The notes under the pieces: model-generated | What the model was told of the DNA's origin: nothing | Databases searched by the model: none | The model's input: only the letters and a program-made list of their open reading frames with translations | Part shown: positions 41,337 through 51,234 of the stretch, piece after piece | Layout of the letters: every line of letters starts with the position of its first letter | How positions within the stretch are numbered: the first letter of the stretch is position 1 | Translations under genes and position numbers: made by a program | DNA from: Pseudomonas sp. BMS12 | Lineage (GTDB): Bacteria; Pseudomonadota; Gammaproteobacteria; Pseudomonadales; Pseudomonadaceae | Direction of reading: 5' to 3' | Assembly (NCBI RefSeq): GCF_001592875.1 | Contig: NZ_LSOF01000024.1 | Span: forward strand, 54,338-118,337 | Length of the DNA stretch: 64,000 nt

Positions 41337-43553
41337 TCAGAGACGACGTGCGTAGCGCTTGAGCATACTCGGTACGTCGAGAATGAGGGCGATGCGGCCG
41401 TCGCCGGTAATGGTCGCGCCGGACATCCCGGGCGTGCCCTGCAGCATCTTGCCGAGCGGTTTGATCACCACCTCTTCCTGGCCCACCAGTTGATCGACCA
41501 CGAAGCCGATGCGCTGGCTGCCGACGGTGAGGATCACCACGTGACCTTCGCGCTGTTCCTCGTTCGAGGCGCCATTGACCAGCCAGCGCTTGAGGTAGAA
41601 CAGCGGCAGCGCCTTGTCGCGCACGATAACCACTTCCTGGCCATCCACCACGTTGGTTCGCGACAGGTCGAGGTGGAAAATCTCGTTGACGTTGACCAGC
41701 GGGAAGGCGAAAGCCTGCGTGCCGAGCATCACCATCAGGGTTGGCATGATTGCCAGGGTCAGCGGGACCTTGATGATGATCTTCGAACCCTGACCCTTGA
41801 CCGAGTGCACGTTGATGATGCCGTTGAGCTGGGAAATCTTGGTTTTCACCACATCCATGCCGACACCACGACCAGACACATCGGAAATCTCGGTCTTGGT
41901 TGAGAACCCGGGAGCGAAGATCAGGTTGTAGCAATCACTCTCGCTCAAGCGGTCAGCCGCGTCCTTGTCCAGCAGCCCCTTCTCCACCGCCTTGCTGCGC
42001 AGGACCTCCGGATCCATGCCCTTGCCGTCGTCGGAGATCGACAACAGGATGTGATCGCCCTCCTGCTCGGCCGACAGCACCACGCGCCCGCCACGGGCCT
42101 TGCCCGCCGCCTCGCGCTCGTCCGGACCTTCGATGCCATGATCGACTGCATTGCGCACCAAGTGCACCAGCGGGTCGGCCAGAGCCTCGACCAGGTTCTT
42201 GTCGAGATCGGTCTCTTCGCCGATCAACTCCAGGTTGATTTCCTTCTTCAGGTTTCGCGCCAGATCGCGAACCAGACGCGGGAAGCGGCCGAAGACCTTC
42301 TTGATCGGCTGCATGCGGGTTTTCATCACCGACGTCTGCAGATCGGCGGTGACCACATCGAGGTTGGACACGGCCTTGGCCATGGCCTCGTCGCCACTGT
42401 TCAGACCCAGGCGCACCAGACGGTTACGCACCAGCACCAGCTCGCCGACCATGTTCATGATCTCGTCCAGGCGCGCAGTATCGACCCGTACGGTGGTCTC
42501 CGCCTCGCTGGCAGCGGCGGGAGCTGCAGCTGCGGCGGCTGGCGTTGCCGCCGGCTTGACGGGCTCGGCCTTGGCTGCCGGTTTGGCGGCAGCAGGTTTG
42601 GCCGGTTCGACTTTCTTGCTCGGCGCAGCAGCGGGTTTGGCTGCAGGCGCTGGAGCCGCTACTGAGTCCTGGGCAGGCGCGACGAACTTGCCCTTGCCAT
42701 GCAACTCATCGAGCAGCGACTCGAATTCGTCATCGGTGATCTGGTCGCCGCCAGCGGCGGACACTGCGGGAGGCGATGCGACAGGCTCGGCAGCGACCGG
42801 CTCGGCGAACTTGCCCTTGCCGTGCAACTGGTCGAGCAATGCCTCGAATTCGTCGTCGGTGATCTCATCGCCGCCACCAGCGGCAGATACCGCAGGTGCC
42901 GGTGCCTCAGCAGGAGCCGCAGGAGCTGCTGGCTCGACGAATTTGCCCTTGCCATGCAACTGGTCGAGCAGCGCCTCGAACTCGTCATCGGTGATTTCAT
43001 CACCCGCCGCAGCTGCAGGAGTAGGCTCGGCTGCCGGCTGCTCGCCTATGGCATCGAGCAGCTGTTCGAACTCGCTGTCGGTGATGTCATCACCAGCGGC
43101 CGGCTCGGCAACAGGTTCTTGCTCTGGTTCTGGCTCGGCTTCGCTGGCTTGCTCATCGGCACTTTCCGGCTCGGCCAGGCGCGCCAGTGCGGCCAGCAGT
43201 TCGGGCGAGGCCGGTGTCGGCTCAGCACGCTCGCGAACCTTGCCAAACATTTCGTTGACCGCATCGAGTGCCTGCAGCACCACGTCCATCAATTCGGAAG
43301 TAACGCGACGCTCACCTTTGCGCAGGATGTCGAAGACGTTCTCCGCAATGTGGCAGCACTCCACCAGCTCGTTCAGCTGGAGGAATCCGGCGCCACCCTT
43401 GACGGTATGGAAACCGCGGAAAATTGCATTGAGCAGATCCATGTCGTCCGGCCGGCTTTCCAGCTCGACCAGTTGTTCGGATAGCTGCTCTAGAATTTCG
43501 CCGGCCTCTACCAGGAAGTCCTGGAGGATTTCTTCATCGGCGTCGAAGCTCAT
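41337..43553 (-). CDS. cheA: CheA, chemotaxis histidine kinase
   Basis: 738 aa. P1 domain with His49 in FHTVKGGAGF, a long low-complexity linker, P3 dimerisation (MNMVGELVLVRNRLV), P4 ATPase (HLVRNAVDHGIEG, DDGKGMDP, GRGVGMDVVK) and P5 CheW-like domain. The linker carries a repeated acidic peptide ITDDEFEALLDQLHGKGKF three times (about residues 187-205, 231-249, 272-290) and a weaker copy near 157-170. In Vibrio the corresponding CheA region binds ParP, whose gene is in this operon. Confidence 0.96.
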   Translation of the reverse strand: MSFDADEEILQDFLVEAGEILEQLSEQLVELESRPDDMDLLNAIFRGFHTVKGGAGFLQLNELVECCHIAENVFDILRKGERRVTSELMDVVLQALDAVNEMFGKVRERAEPTPASPELLAALARLAEPESADEQASEAEPEPEQEPVAEPAAGDDITDSEFEQLLDAIGEQPAAEPTPAAAAGDEITDDEFEALLDQLHGKGKFVEPAAPAAPAEAPAPAVSAAGGGDEITDDEFEALLDQLHGKGKFAEPVAAEPVASPPAVSAAGGDQITDDEFESLLDELHGKGKFVAPAQDSVAAPAPAAKPAAAPSKKVEPAKPAAAKPAAKAEPVKPAATPAAAAAAPAAASEAETTVRVDTARLDEIMNMVGELVLVRNRLVRLGLNSGDEAMAKAVSNLDVVTADLQTSVMKTRMQPIKKVFGRFPRLVRDLARNLKKEINLELIGEETDLDKNLVEALADPLVHLVRNAVDHGIEGPDEREAAGKARGGRVVLSAEQEGDHILLSISDDGKGMDPEVLRSKAVEKGLLDKDAADRLSESDCYNLIFAPGFSTKTEISDVSGRGVGMDVVKTKISQLNGIINVHSVKGQGSKIIIKVPLTLAIMPTLMVMLGTQAFAFPLVNVNEIFHLDLSRTNVVDGQEVVIVRDKALPLFYLKRWLVNGASNEEQREGHVVILTVGSQRIGFVVDQLVGQEEVVIKPLGKMLQGTPGMSGATITGDGRIALILDVPSMLKRYARRL
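42684..43091 (-). repeat. Repeated ITDDEFExLL motif inside cheA linker
   Basis: Three copies of about 21 codons (D-x-ITDDEF-E-x-LLD-x-LHGKGKF) plus one degenerate copy (ITDSEFEQLLDAIGEQP), separated by Ala/Pro-rich spacers. They look like recently duplicated short binding motifs. Confidence 0.85.
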
Positions 43554-43582
43554 CGGTGCGCTCCAAAGGCTCTGTTAGAGCC

Positions 43583-44371
43583 CTAAAATCCAAGGCTGGA
43601 CAGCAGGTCGTCGACATCATCCTGACTGGACGCGACGTCTTCACGCTTATCGGCATGAATCTGCGGACCTTCACCCTTGGAAGGCTCTTTTTGTTGTTCT
43701 TGCTCGGCACGCAAGGCCTGATGGTCATGCTCGATGCCGGCGAAGCGATCAACGTGACTGGCCATCAGCACCAGTTTGAGCAGGTTGCTCTCTACCTCGG
43801 TGACCAACTGGGTGACGCGTTTGATCACCTGACCGGTGAGGTCCTGGTAATCCTGCGCCAGCAGAATGTCATTGAGCTGCCCGGACAGTTTCTGGCTGTC
43901 GCGCTCGCTACGGGCGAGGAACAGCTCGATACGTTTGGCCAGGTCGCGAAAAGCGTCTGCGCCCATCTCCCGGCGCATGAACTTGCCCCAATCGGTGGAG
44001 AGGTTCTTGGCTTCATCGCCCAGATCGTTGACCAGCGGCGCGCTCTGCTCGACCAGGTCCATGGTGCGATTGGCCGCTTTCTCGGTCATCTGTACGACGT
44101 AGGACAGACGCTCGGTGGCGTCGGTAATTTGCGAGATTTCCTTGGCTTCCGGCATGCGCGGATCGATCTGGAAATTGACTATTGCATTGTGCAACTCGCG
44201 GGTGAGCTTGCCGACCTCCTGGTACAGGCCATGGTCACGAGCCTTGTTCAGCTCATGGATCAACTGCACCGCCTCGCCGAAACGTCCCTTTTCCAGGCTC
44301 TCGACGAGTTGGGTGGCATGGACTTTCAGGGTCGACTCGAGTTCGCCCAGTGAAGAATCATCGTTTGCCAT
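43583..44371 (-). CDS. cheZ: CheZ, CheY-P phosphatase
   Basis: 262 aa, helical. The conserved catalytic segment is LLAQDYQDLTGQVIKRV with the active Gln, and the C-terminal CheY-binding peptide is DVDDLLSSLGF. It lies between cheY and cheA. Confidence 0.96.
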   Translation of the reverse strand: MANDDSSLGELESTLKVHATQLVESLEKGRFGEAVQLIHELNKARDHGLYQEVGKLTRELHNAIVNFQIDPRMPEAKEISQITDATERLSYVVQMTEKAANRTMDLVEQSAPLVNDLGDEAKNLSTDWGKFMRREMGADAFRDLAKRIELFLARSERDSQKLSGQLNDILLAQDYQDLTGQVIKRVTQLVTEVESNLLKLVLMASHVDRFAGIEHDHQALRAEQEQQKEPSKGEGPQIHADKREDVASSQDDVDDLLSSLGF

Positions 44372-44390
44372 AGCGCCCTCGCGGCGAACA

Positions 44391-44765
44391 TCAGCCGTTA
44401 ACTCGTTCGAAGATCTTTTCGATCTTCTCCTTCAGCACCTGGGCCGTGAACGGCTTGACCACATAACCGTTTACACCGGCCTGGGCCGCTTCGATGATCT
44501 GGTCGCGCTTGGCTTCGGCGGTCACCATCAGTACCGGCAGAGTCTTCAGGCGATCATCCGCACGCACCGCACGCAACAGGTCGATACCGGTCATACCGGG
44601 CATGTTCCAGTCGGTCACCAGGAAATCGAAGCTGCCACTCTGCAGCATCGGCAACGCAGTGACGCCGTCATCAGCTTCGGCCGTGTTGGTGAACCCCAGA
44701 TCGCGCAGGAGGTTCTTGATGATCCGTCGCATCGTCGAAAAATCGTCAACGATGAGGATTTTCAT
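44391..44765 (-). CDS. cheY: CheY, chemotaxis response regulator
   Basis: 124-aa single receiver (MKILIVDDFSTMRRIIKNLL) with phosphoacceptor Asp in FLVTDWNMPG and Thr/Lys switch residues in MVTAEA and VVKPF. The only good ribosome-binding site, GGAGG, is 5 nt from an in-frame TTG at 44777 and 17 nt from the ATG at 44765, so a 128-aa form starting MDKNMKIL is possible. Confidence 0.95.
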   Translation of the reverse strand: MKILIVDDFSTMRRIIKNLLRDLGFTNTAEADDGVTALPMLQSGSFDFLVTDWNMPGMTGIDLLRAVRADDRLKTLPVLMVTAEAKRDQIIEAAQAGVNGYVVKPFTAQVLKEKIEKIFERVNG

Positions 44766-44845
44766 GTTCTTGTCCAAGTCGACCTCCGTACAGTCCTAAA
44801 CGCCCGTGCATCCACAGGCGCCGCAAATCGTGAAACCGGCAATGC

Positions 44846-45589
44846 TCAGCTGGCTCGCCACTCGCTCAGCCTGGCCCGCAAACGTGCGGCGCACTGGCTA
44901 TGCAGCTGGCTGACCCGGGATTCACTGACCCCCAGTACCTCGCCGATTTCCTTCAAGTTCAGTTCTTCATCGTAATAAAGCGCCAGGACCAGACGCTCGC
45001 GCTCCGGCAGGTTGGCGATGGCATCGGCCAAGGCCGCCTGGAAGCGTTCATCCTCCAGACCATGCAGGGGCCCACCGTGGCTGCTGGCATCCTCATGCAA
45101 CCCGCCATGCTCGCCGTCCTGCACAAGGTCGTCGAAGCTGAACAGACGGCTGCCCAGAGTGTCGCCAAGAATGCCGTAGTAATCCTCGAGACTCAATTGG
45201 AGTTCGGCCGCAACTTCTTGATCTTTAGCGTCTCTTCCTGTTCGCGCCTCAATAATTCGGATGGCGTCGCTGACCATGCGGGTATTGCGGTGTACGGAAC
45301 GAGGGGCCCAATCACCCTTGCGCACCTCATCGAGCATGGCGCCACGGATGCGGATGCCGGCATAGGTCTCGAAACTCGCGCCCTTGCCGCCGTCGTATTT
45401 TTTTGACGCCTCCAGCAGGCCGATCATGCCCGCCTGAATCAGATCATCGACCTGCACGCTGGCCGGCAGCCGGGCCAGCAGGTGATAGGCAATGCGCTTG
45501 ACCAGGGGCGCATAGCGCTCGATCAACTGGTGCTGCGAATCCTGCGCCTGCGCCTTGTTATACATGCGAAGTCCACTGGCTGCTGTCAT
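44846..45589 (-). CDS. fliA: FliA, flagellar sigma-28 factor
   Basis: 247-aa sigma factor for late flagellar and chemotaxis genes. Region 2 (YAPLVKRIAYHLLARLPASV, DDLIQAGMIGLLEA) and region 4 (LKEIGEVLGVSESRVSQLHS) are clear. The ATG at 45589 overlaps the fleN stop (ATGA). Confidence 0.96.
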   Translation of the reverse strand: MTAASGLRMYNKAQAQDSQHQLIERYAPLVKRIAYHLLARLPASVQVDDLIQAGMIGLLEASKKYDGGKGASFETYAGIRIRGAMLDEVRKGDWAPRSVHRNTRMVSDAIRIIEARTGRDAKDQEVAAELQLSLEDYYGILGDTLGSRLFSFDDLVQDGEHGGLHEDASSHGGPLHGLEDERFQAALADAIANLPERERLVLALYYDEELNLKEIGEVLGVSESRVSQLHSQCAARLRARLSEWRAS

Positions 45590-46419
45590 ACCGCCGTACC
45601 CGCGATCGGTTGCTGCACCAGACGCTCGACGAAGAACTCCAGATGGCCGCGCGGATTGGCCGGAAGCGGCCAAGTGTCGACTTTCTGGGCAATCGCCTTG
45701 AACGCCAGTGCGCATTTCGAGCGCGGGAAGGCTTCATACACCGCGCGCTGCTTCTGCACGGCCTTGCGAACGGACTCGTCGTAGGGAACAGCGCCTACGT
45801 ACTGCAAAGCCACATCGAGGAAACGGTCAGTCACCTTGGTCAGCTTAGCAAAGAGATTGCGCCCCTCCTGGGGACTGTGAGCCATGTTGGCCAGCACACG
45901 AAAGCGGTTCATACCGTAATCGCGATTGAGCAGTTTGATCAGCGCATAGGCGTCGGTGATCGAGGTCGGCTCGTCACAGACCACCACCAGCACCTCCTGG
46001 GCCGCGCGCACGAAACTGACCACGCCGTCGCCGATACCGGCTGCCGTATCGATCACCAGTACGTCGAGGTTGTCGCTGATATCGCTGAAGGCCTGGATCA
46101 GGCCGGCATGCTGTACTGGCGACAGCTGCACCATGCTCTGGGTGCCGGAGGCGGCGGGCACGATGCGGATGCCGCCGGGACCTTGCAGCAGGACGTCCTT
46201 GATATCGCACTCACCATTGATCACATCGGCCAGGGTGCGCTTGGGCGTCAGGCCGAGCAGCACATCGACGTTGGCCAGCCCCAGGTCGGCGTCCATCAAC
46301 ATGACCCGGCGCCCGAGATCGGCCAGCGCCAGGGACAGATTCACCGACACGTTGGTCTTGCCAACGCCGCCCTTGCCGCCAGTCACCGCAATCACCTGTA
46401 CGGGATGCATACTACCCAT
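45586..46419 (-). CDS. fleN: FleN (FlhG), flagellar number regulator ATPase
   Basis: 277-aa ParA/MinD-type ATPase that restrains FleQ and keeps flagellar number at one. Deviant Walker A GGKGGVGKT (14-22), then MLMDADLGLANVDVLLGL. Follows flhF and is coupled to fliA. Confidence 0.96.
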   Translation of the reverse strand: MGSMHPVQVIAVTGGKGGVGKTNVSVNLSLALADLGRRVMLMDADLGLANVDVLLGLTPKRTLADVINGECDIKDVLLQGPGGIRIVPAASGTQSMVQLSPVQHAGLIQAFSDISDNLDVLVIDTAAGIGDGVVSFVRAAQEVLVVVCDEPTSITDAYALIKLLNRDYGMNRFRVLANMAHSPQEGRNLFAKLTKVTDRFLDVALQYVGAVPYDESVRKAVQKQRAVYEAFPRSKCALAFKAIAQKVDTWPLPANPRGHLEFFVERLVQQPIAGTAV

Positions 46420-46514
46420 GTTCTTCTCTTACCTTGTCTTGCCGGTCTGGGCTGGTCGGGCAACTACACCGACCCTTTCCTAACACTAGAACGCCTTGCT
46501 CGCTATCGCCTGTT

Positions 46515-47837
46515 CTATCCCACCCGACGCGCCGGGTGGTGGTAGAGGCCGGCGAACATGTCCGCCATGGCTTCCTCGCTCGGATCTTCCGCAACCTGCA
46601 GGCTCACAGCACGGCTCACCAGCTGATGACTGCGCGGCACCTGCAGATCATCCGGAATCTTCGGCCCATCAGCCAGATAGGCTACCGGTAGATGCTGGCT
46701 GATAGCCAGCCCCAATACTTCGCCAAGGCTGGCTGCTTCGTCGACTTTGCTCAGAATGCAGCCGGCCAAGCCGCAGCGCTTGTAGCTGTGATAGGCCGCC
46801 TTGAGGACCTGCGCCTGGCTGGTAGCGGCCAACACCAGATAATTCTTCGACTTGATGCCGCGGCCAGCCAGGCTGTCCAGCTGTAGGCGCAGGGCCGGAT
46901 CATTACCCGGCAAACCGGCGGTGTCGATCAGTACGACCTTCTTGCGCGCCAGCGGAGCCAAGGCCTGGGCCAGCGACTGACCCGGGTCGACCTGGGTCAC
47001 CGAAACATTGAGGATGCGACCCAGCGTCTTGATCTGCTCCTGGGCGCCGATGCGGAAGCTGTCCATGCTGACCAGAGCGATGCTCTGCGGGCCGTACTTC
47101 AGCACATAGCGCGCAGCCAGCTTGGCCAGCGTAGTGGTTTTGCCCATGCCAGCCGGGCCGACCAGAGCGATGACACCACCCTCCTCCAGCGGCTCGACCT
47201 TCGGAGTCTTCACCGCGTGCGCCAGGTGAGCCAGCAACATGCGCCAGGCCTGCCGTGGTTCGGCGACGTTGGCAACGCGATCCAGCAAGGCCTTGGACAG
47301 GTCGGCGGGCAACCCCATGCGCTGCAGGCGGCGCCACAGGTTAGCCTGCTGCGGCTTGCGGTTCTGCATCTGCCCCCAGGCAATGGAGCCCAGCTGGACT
47401 TCGATCAACTCGCGCAGGCCATGCAGCTCGAAGCGCATCGCATCCAATGCACGCTGGTCGACGGCAGCACTGCTGGGCGTGGCTGGCTGCTGAGCAGCAA
47501 CCGGGCGCTGGGCCTTGACCGCCGTAGCGGGTAACTCGGGGGCAATCAGCGATTCGTTGGCAAACAGCTGGCGATCCTTGCGCTCATCGGCAATGGCTCG
47601 CGTGGTCAGCTCGGCCTGGGCATGGGCAATCTTCGCCTGGGTCTTGCGCAGCTCCGCTTCCAACTCCGGATTCGCTTGGCGTGCCGGCGCAACCGGCTGG
47701 TAATCCAGCGCAGCGGTCAGCTCCACGCCGCCGGCGACACGGCGGTTGCCGATGATCGAGGCATCGGCGCCCAGTTCATCACGCACCAGTTTCATGGCGG
47801 TACGCATATCGGCTGCGAAGAAGCGTTTGACTTGCAT
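46515..47837 (-). CDS. flhF: FlhF, SRP-type GTPase for polar flagellum placement
   Basis: 440 aa. N-terminal B domain (MQVKRFFAADMRTAMKLVRD), a low-complexity linker, then the NG domain with P-loop GPAGMGKT (227-234) and VLIDTAG. It recruits early flagellar parts to the pole and works with FleN. Confidence 0.96.
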   Translation of the reverse strand: MQVKRFFAADMRTAMKLVRDELGADASIIGNRRVAGGVELTAALDYQPVAPARQANPELEAELRKTQAKIAHAQAELTTRAIADERKDRQLFANESLIAPELPATAVKAQRPVAAQQPATPSSAAVDQRALDAMRFELHGLRELIEVQLGSIAWGQMQNRKPQQANLWRRLQRMGLPADLSKALLDRVANVAEPRQAWRMLLAHLAHAVKTPKVEPLEEGGVIALVGPAGMGKTTTLAKLAARYVLKYGPQSIALVSMDSFRIGAQEQIKTLGRILNVSVTQVDPGQSLAQALAPLARKKVVLIDTAGLPGNDPALRLQLDSLAGRGIKSKNYLVLAATSQAQVLKAAYHSYKRCGLAGCILSKVDEAASLGEVLGLAISQHLPVAYLADGPKIPDDLQVPRSHQLVSRAVSLQVAEDPSEEAMADMFAGLYHHPARRVG

Positions 47838-47849
47838 GGCTTAGCGCCC

Positions 47850-49979
47850 TCAGTTCTGGCCGACCGTAGCGACGATCGTGACCTGCTTGTTATCCGGTAT
47901 TTCCTGGTAGGCCAGTACATGCATGTTCGGTACGGCGAGCCGCGCAAAGCGCGACAGCATCGCTCTAACCGGACCAGCCACCAGCAGGATCACTGGCTTG
48001 CCGAGCATCTCCTGGCGCTGCGCCGCTTCCACCAGGGAGCGCTGCAGCTTCTCGGCCATGCCAGGTTCGAGGAGGATGCCGTCCTCGGAGCCCTGACCGG
48101 CCTTCTGCAGGCTATTGAGCAATAACTGTTCCAACCTGGGCTCCAGAGTGATCACAGGCAGCTCCGCCTCTAGTCCCACAATGCTTTGCACGATTGCGCG
48201 AGACAGCGCGACGCGCACTGCCGCCACCATCGCGGCGGGATCTTGACTCTTTCCGGCAACGTTGGAGATGGCTTCGGCAATGCTACGGATATCGCGCACC
48301 GGCACCTGCTCCTGCAGCAGGGTCTGCAGCACCTTGAGCAGCATGGACAGCGAGATCATCCCCGGCACCAGCTCTTCGGCAAGTTTCGGTGAGCTCTTGG
48401 CCAGCAACTGCAACAACTGCTGGACCTCCTCATGCCCGAGCAGCTCGTGGGCATGTTTGTGCAGTACCTGGTTCAGGTGAGTGGCGACCACGGTGCTGGC
48501 GTCGACCACCGTGTAACCGAGCGACTGCGCCTGATCACGCTGGCTAGGGTCGATCCACACCGCCTCCAGACCGAATGCCGGGTCTTTGGCGGCGATACCG
48601 TTGAGCGTGCCGAAGACCTGGCCAGGGTTAATGGCCAGCTCGCGCTCCGGATACACCTCGGCTTCGGCCACGCTGACCCCCATCAGGGTCAGGCGATAGG
48701 CGTTCGGCAACAGGTCGAGGTTGTCACGGATATGCACCGAGGGCATGAGGAAGCCCATCTCCTGGGAAAGCTTCTTGCGTACCCCCTTGATTCTCGCCAG
48801 CAGCTGACCGCCCTGATTGCGGTCCACCAGCGGGATCAGGCGATAGCCCACTTCCAGGCCAACCATGTCCACCGGTGTGACGTCGTCCCAGCCCAGCTCC
48901 TTGACCTCCTGGGCCTTCTGCGCCGGCAGCAGCTCCTGCTGACGCTGCACTTCCTTGACCTCGGCCTCCTTGGTCTTGCGTTGCTTGTTGGCGATCCAGT
49001 AGGCCGCGCCCGCAGCCACCAGGCCGAGGCCGATGAAGGAAAAGTGCGGCATGCCCGGCACCAGCCCCATGGCGATCATGATGGCCGCGGCCACGGCCAG
49101 CGCACGAGGCGAGGCAAACATCTGCCGACCCACCTGAGCCCCCATGTCCTCCGAGGTGGAAACACGGGTCACCATGATGGCGGCGGCGGTCGAGAGCAGC
49201 AGCGAGGGAATCTGCGCCACCAGGCCGTCACCGATGGTCAGCAAGGTGTAGATGCGCCCCGCTTCGGTAAAGGCCAGGTCGTGCTGGGCAACGCCAATGG
49301 CGATACCCCCGATCAGGTTAATGAACAGGATCAGCAAACCGGCTATGGCGTCGCCACGTACGAACTTCGAGGCACCGTCCATCGAGCCGTAGAAGTCCGC
49401 CTCCTGGGCTACCTCGGTGCGGCGCTTCTTGGCTTCGGCCTGATCGATCAGACCGGCATTGAGATCCGCGTCGATAGCCATCTGCTTGCCGGGCATGGCA
49501 TCCAGGGTGAAGCGCGCGGACACTTCGGAAATACGCCCGGCGCCCTTGGTGACCACCACGAAGTTGATGATCATCAGAATCGCGAACACCACGATACCGA
49601 CCACGTAGTTGCCGCCGATCACGACCTCACCGAAGGCCTGAATCACCTTACCCGCAGCGTCGTGGCCATCCTGGCCGTTGAGCAATACCACCCGGGTGGA
49701 CGCGACGTTCAGCGCCAGACGCAACAACGTGGCGGCCAGCAGAACGGTTGGGAAGACGGCAAAATCCAGAGGCCTCAGGGCGTAGATGGCGACCAGCAGA
49801 ACCACGATGGACAAGGCAATGCTGAAGGTGAACAGCACGTCGAGCAGGAACGGCGGGATCGGCAGCATGACCATGGCGAGCATGACCAGCAGCAACAGCG
49901 GAATCCCCAGATTGCCGTGGCGCAAACCCGCCAGGTTACTGCGGACATCGCCGATGACTTGTGCACGATTTACTGCCAC
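47850..49979 (-). CDS. flhA: FlhA, flagellar export gate protein
   Basis: 709 aa: eight N-terminal spans with the FHIPEP signature region (DAMPGKQMAIDADLNAGLID) and a large cytoplasmic domain forming the export nonamer. I chose the GTG at 49979 (MAVNRAQVIGDVRSNLAGL), preceded by GGGGAA, over the ATG at 49997, which lacks a ribosome-binding site. A sigma-54 promoter lies 59 bp upstream. It heads flhA-flhF-fleN-fliA. Confidence 0.95.
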   Translation of the reverse strand: MAVNRAQVIGDVRSNLAGLRHGNLGIPLLLLVMLAMVMLPIPPFLLDVLFTFSIALSIVVLLVAIYALRPLDFAVFPTVLLAATLLRLALNVASTRVVLLNGQDGHDAAGKVIQAFGEVVIGGNYVVGIVVFAILMIINFVVVTKGAGRISEVSARFTLDAMPGKQMAIDADLNAGLIDQAEAKKRRTEVAQEADFYGSMDGASKFVRGDAIAGLLILFINLIGGIAIGVAQHDLAFTEAGRIYTLLTIGDGLVAQIPSLLLSTAAAIMVTRVSTSEDMGAQVGRQMFASPRALAVAAAIMIAMGLVPGMPHFSFIGLGLVAAGAAYWIANKQRKTKEAEVKEVQRQQELLPAQKAQEVKELGWDDVTPVDMVGLEVGYRLIPLVDRNQGGQLLARIKGVRKKLSQEMGFLMPSVHIRDNLDLLPNAYRLTLMGVSVAEAEVYPERELAINPGQVFGTLNGIAAKDPAFGLEAVWIDPSQRDQAQSLGYTVVDASTVVATHLNQVLHKHAHELLGHEEVQQLLQLLAKSSPKLAEELVPGMISLSMLLKVLQTLLQEQVPVRDIRSIAEAISNVAGKSQDPAAMVAAVRVALSRAIVQSIVGLEAELPVITLEPRLEQLLLNSLQKAGQGSEDGILLEPGMAEKLQRSLVEAAQRQEMLGKPVILLVAGPVRAMLSRFARLAVPNMHVLAYQEIPDNKQVTIVATVGQN

Positions 49980-50037
49980 TTGAATTCCCCGCCCCATTCA
50001 AACTTTTGACGCAAAAAGGCGCCGTGCAGGGGTAACG

Positions 50038-50052
50038 GCAAGAAGCATTCCA
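50038..50052 (-). promoter_or_regulatory. Sigma-54 promoter of flhA
   Basis: TGGAATGCTTCTTGC on the minus strand, with GG and GC at the required 10-nt interval (-24/-12). FleQ/FleR-dependent sigma-54 control of flhA is established in Pseudomonas. Confidence 0.75.
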
Positions 50053-50085
50053 ACTATGGGAACTGTAAGCGCGGGGCTCCGCCTG

Positions 50086-51222
50086 TTACTCGTCGCGACG
50101 TAGATCTGGCGGGATAGGCAGGTCCGGCAACGGCCCAGGTCGCTTGCCCTTGCCGGCGCGATACTGCTTGAGCTGATAGACGTAGGCCAGTACCTGAGCC
50201 ACGGCCAGGTAGAGGCCGGCGGGAATTTCCTGATCCACCTCGGTGGAGTAGTACACCGCCCGCGCCAGCCCTGGCGACTCCAGCAACGTCACCTGATGCT
50301 CCTGGGCGATCTCACGAATCTTCAGCGCCAGGAAATCGCCGCCCTTGGCCAGCAGCATGGGCGCATTACCTTTGCTCGGGTCGTACTTCAGGGCCACGGC
50401 GAAGTGTGTCGGGTTGGTGATCACCACGTCAGCCTCAGGCACCTGCTGCATCATGCGCCGTTCGGCCATCTGCCGTTGCAACTGACGAATCTTCGATTTG
50501 ACCTCGGGCTTGCCCTCGCTGTCCTTGTACTCGTCGCGCACTTCCTGCTTGGTCATCATCAGCTTCTGCTTGGTGTCCCAGAGCTGGAACGGCACATCCA
50601 CCGCGGCGATCAGGATCAAGCCGCAGGCCAGCCACAACAGGCTGCGCCCGACCACCATCATGCTGTGCATGATGGCCGACTCGACCGGTTCGCTGGCGAT
50701 GGCCAGCAGGTCATCCTGGTCGGCAGACAGCACGGCCAGGGCCACCAGCAGAATCAGCACGAACTTGGCGAGCGCCTTGAGCAGCTCGACCAGGGCCTTG
50801 GCCGAGAACATGCGCTTGAGCCCTTCCAGCGGGTTCATGCGGCTGAACTTGGGTAGCAACGCCTCCCCGGAGAACAGCCAGCCACCGAGCGCGATGGGGC
50901 CGATAATGGAGGCAACGAGCAGCACAATGAGGAACGGCTGCAAGGCAATCAGCGCATGCATTCCACTGCTCAGCAGTTGGCGCGCCATGGCCCCCTCGTC
51001 CTGCAGCACCTCGCGTGGCAGAGAGAAGTTGCCGTGCATCAGGCCCAGCATCGCATTGCCCAACTGGGCACCGAAGATCAGCAACGCCGCCGCTCCAGCA
51101 AACGTTACCGCCAGGGTATTGAGCTCCTTGGAGCGAGCGATCTGCCCTTTCTTGCGCGCCTCTTCCAGGCGCTTACTAGTGGGTTCCTCGCTTTTGTCGG
51201 CGCCGCTTTCGCTCTCAGCCAT
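50086..51222 (-). CDS. flhB: FlhB, flagellar export switch protein
   Basis: 378 aa. Four membrane spans and a cytoplasmic domain with the self-cleavage site Asn270-Pro-Thr-His273 in VVITNPTHFAVAL, needed to switch from rod/hook to filament export. Standard length; last gene of the fliLMNOPQR-flhB series. Confidence 0.97.
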   Translation of the reverse strand: MAESESGADKSEEPTSKRLEEARKKGQIARSKELNTLAVTFAGAAALLIFGAQLGNAMLGLMHGNFSLPREVLQDEGAMARQLLSSGMHALIALQPFLIVLLVASIIGPIALGGWLFSGEALLPKFSRMNPLEGLKRMFSAKALVELLKALAKFVLILLVALAVLSADQDDLLAIASEPVESAIMHSMMVVGRSLLWLACGLILIAAVDVPFQLWDTKQKLMMTKQEVRDEYKDSEGKPEVKSKIRQLQRQMAERRMMQQVPEADVVITNPTHFAVALKYDPSKGNAPMLLAKGGDFLALKIREIAQEHQVTLLESPGLARAVYYSTEVDQEIPAGLYLAVAQVLAYVYQLKQYRAGKGKRPGPLPDLPIPPDLRRDE

Positions 51223-51234
51223 AGTGCAGCCCCC

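Noticed and set aside
48432..50009. 525-aa plus-strand frame opposite flhA
   Set aside because: His/Gln/Gly-biased shadow of FlhA; covers the flhA start and no recognisable domain.
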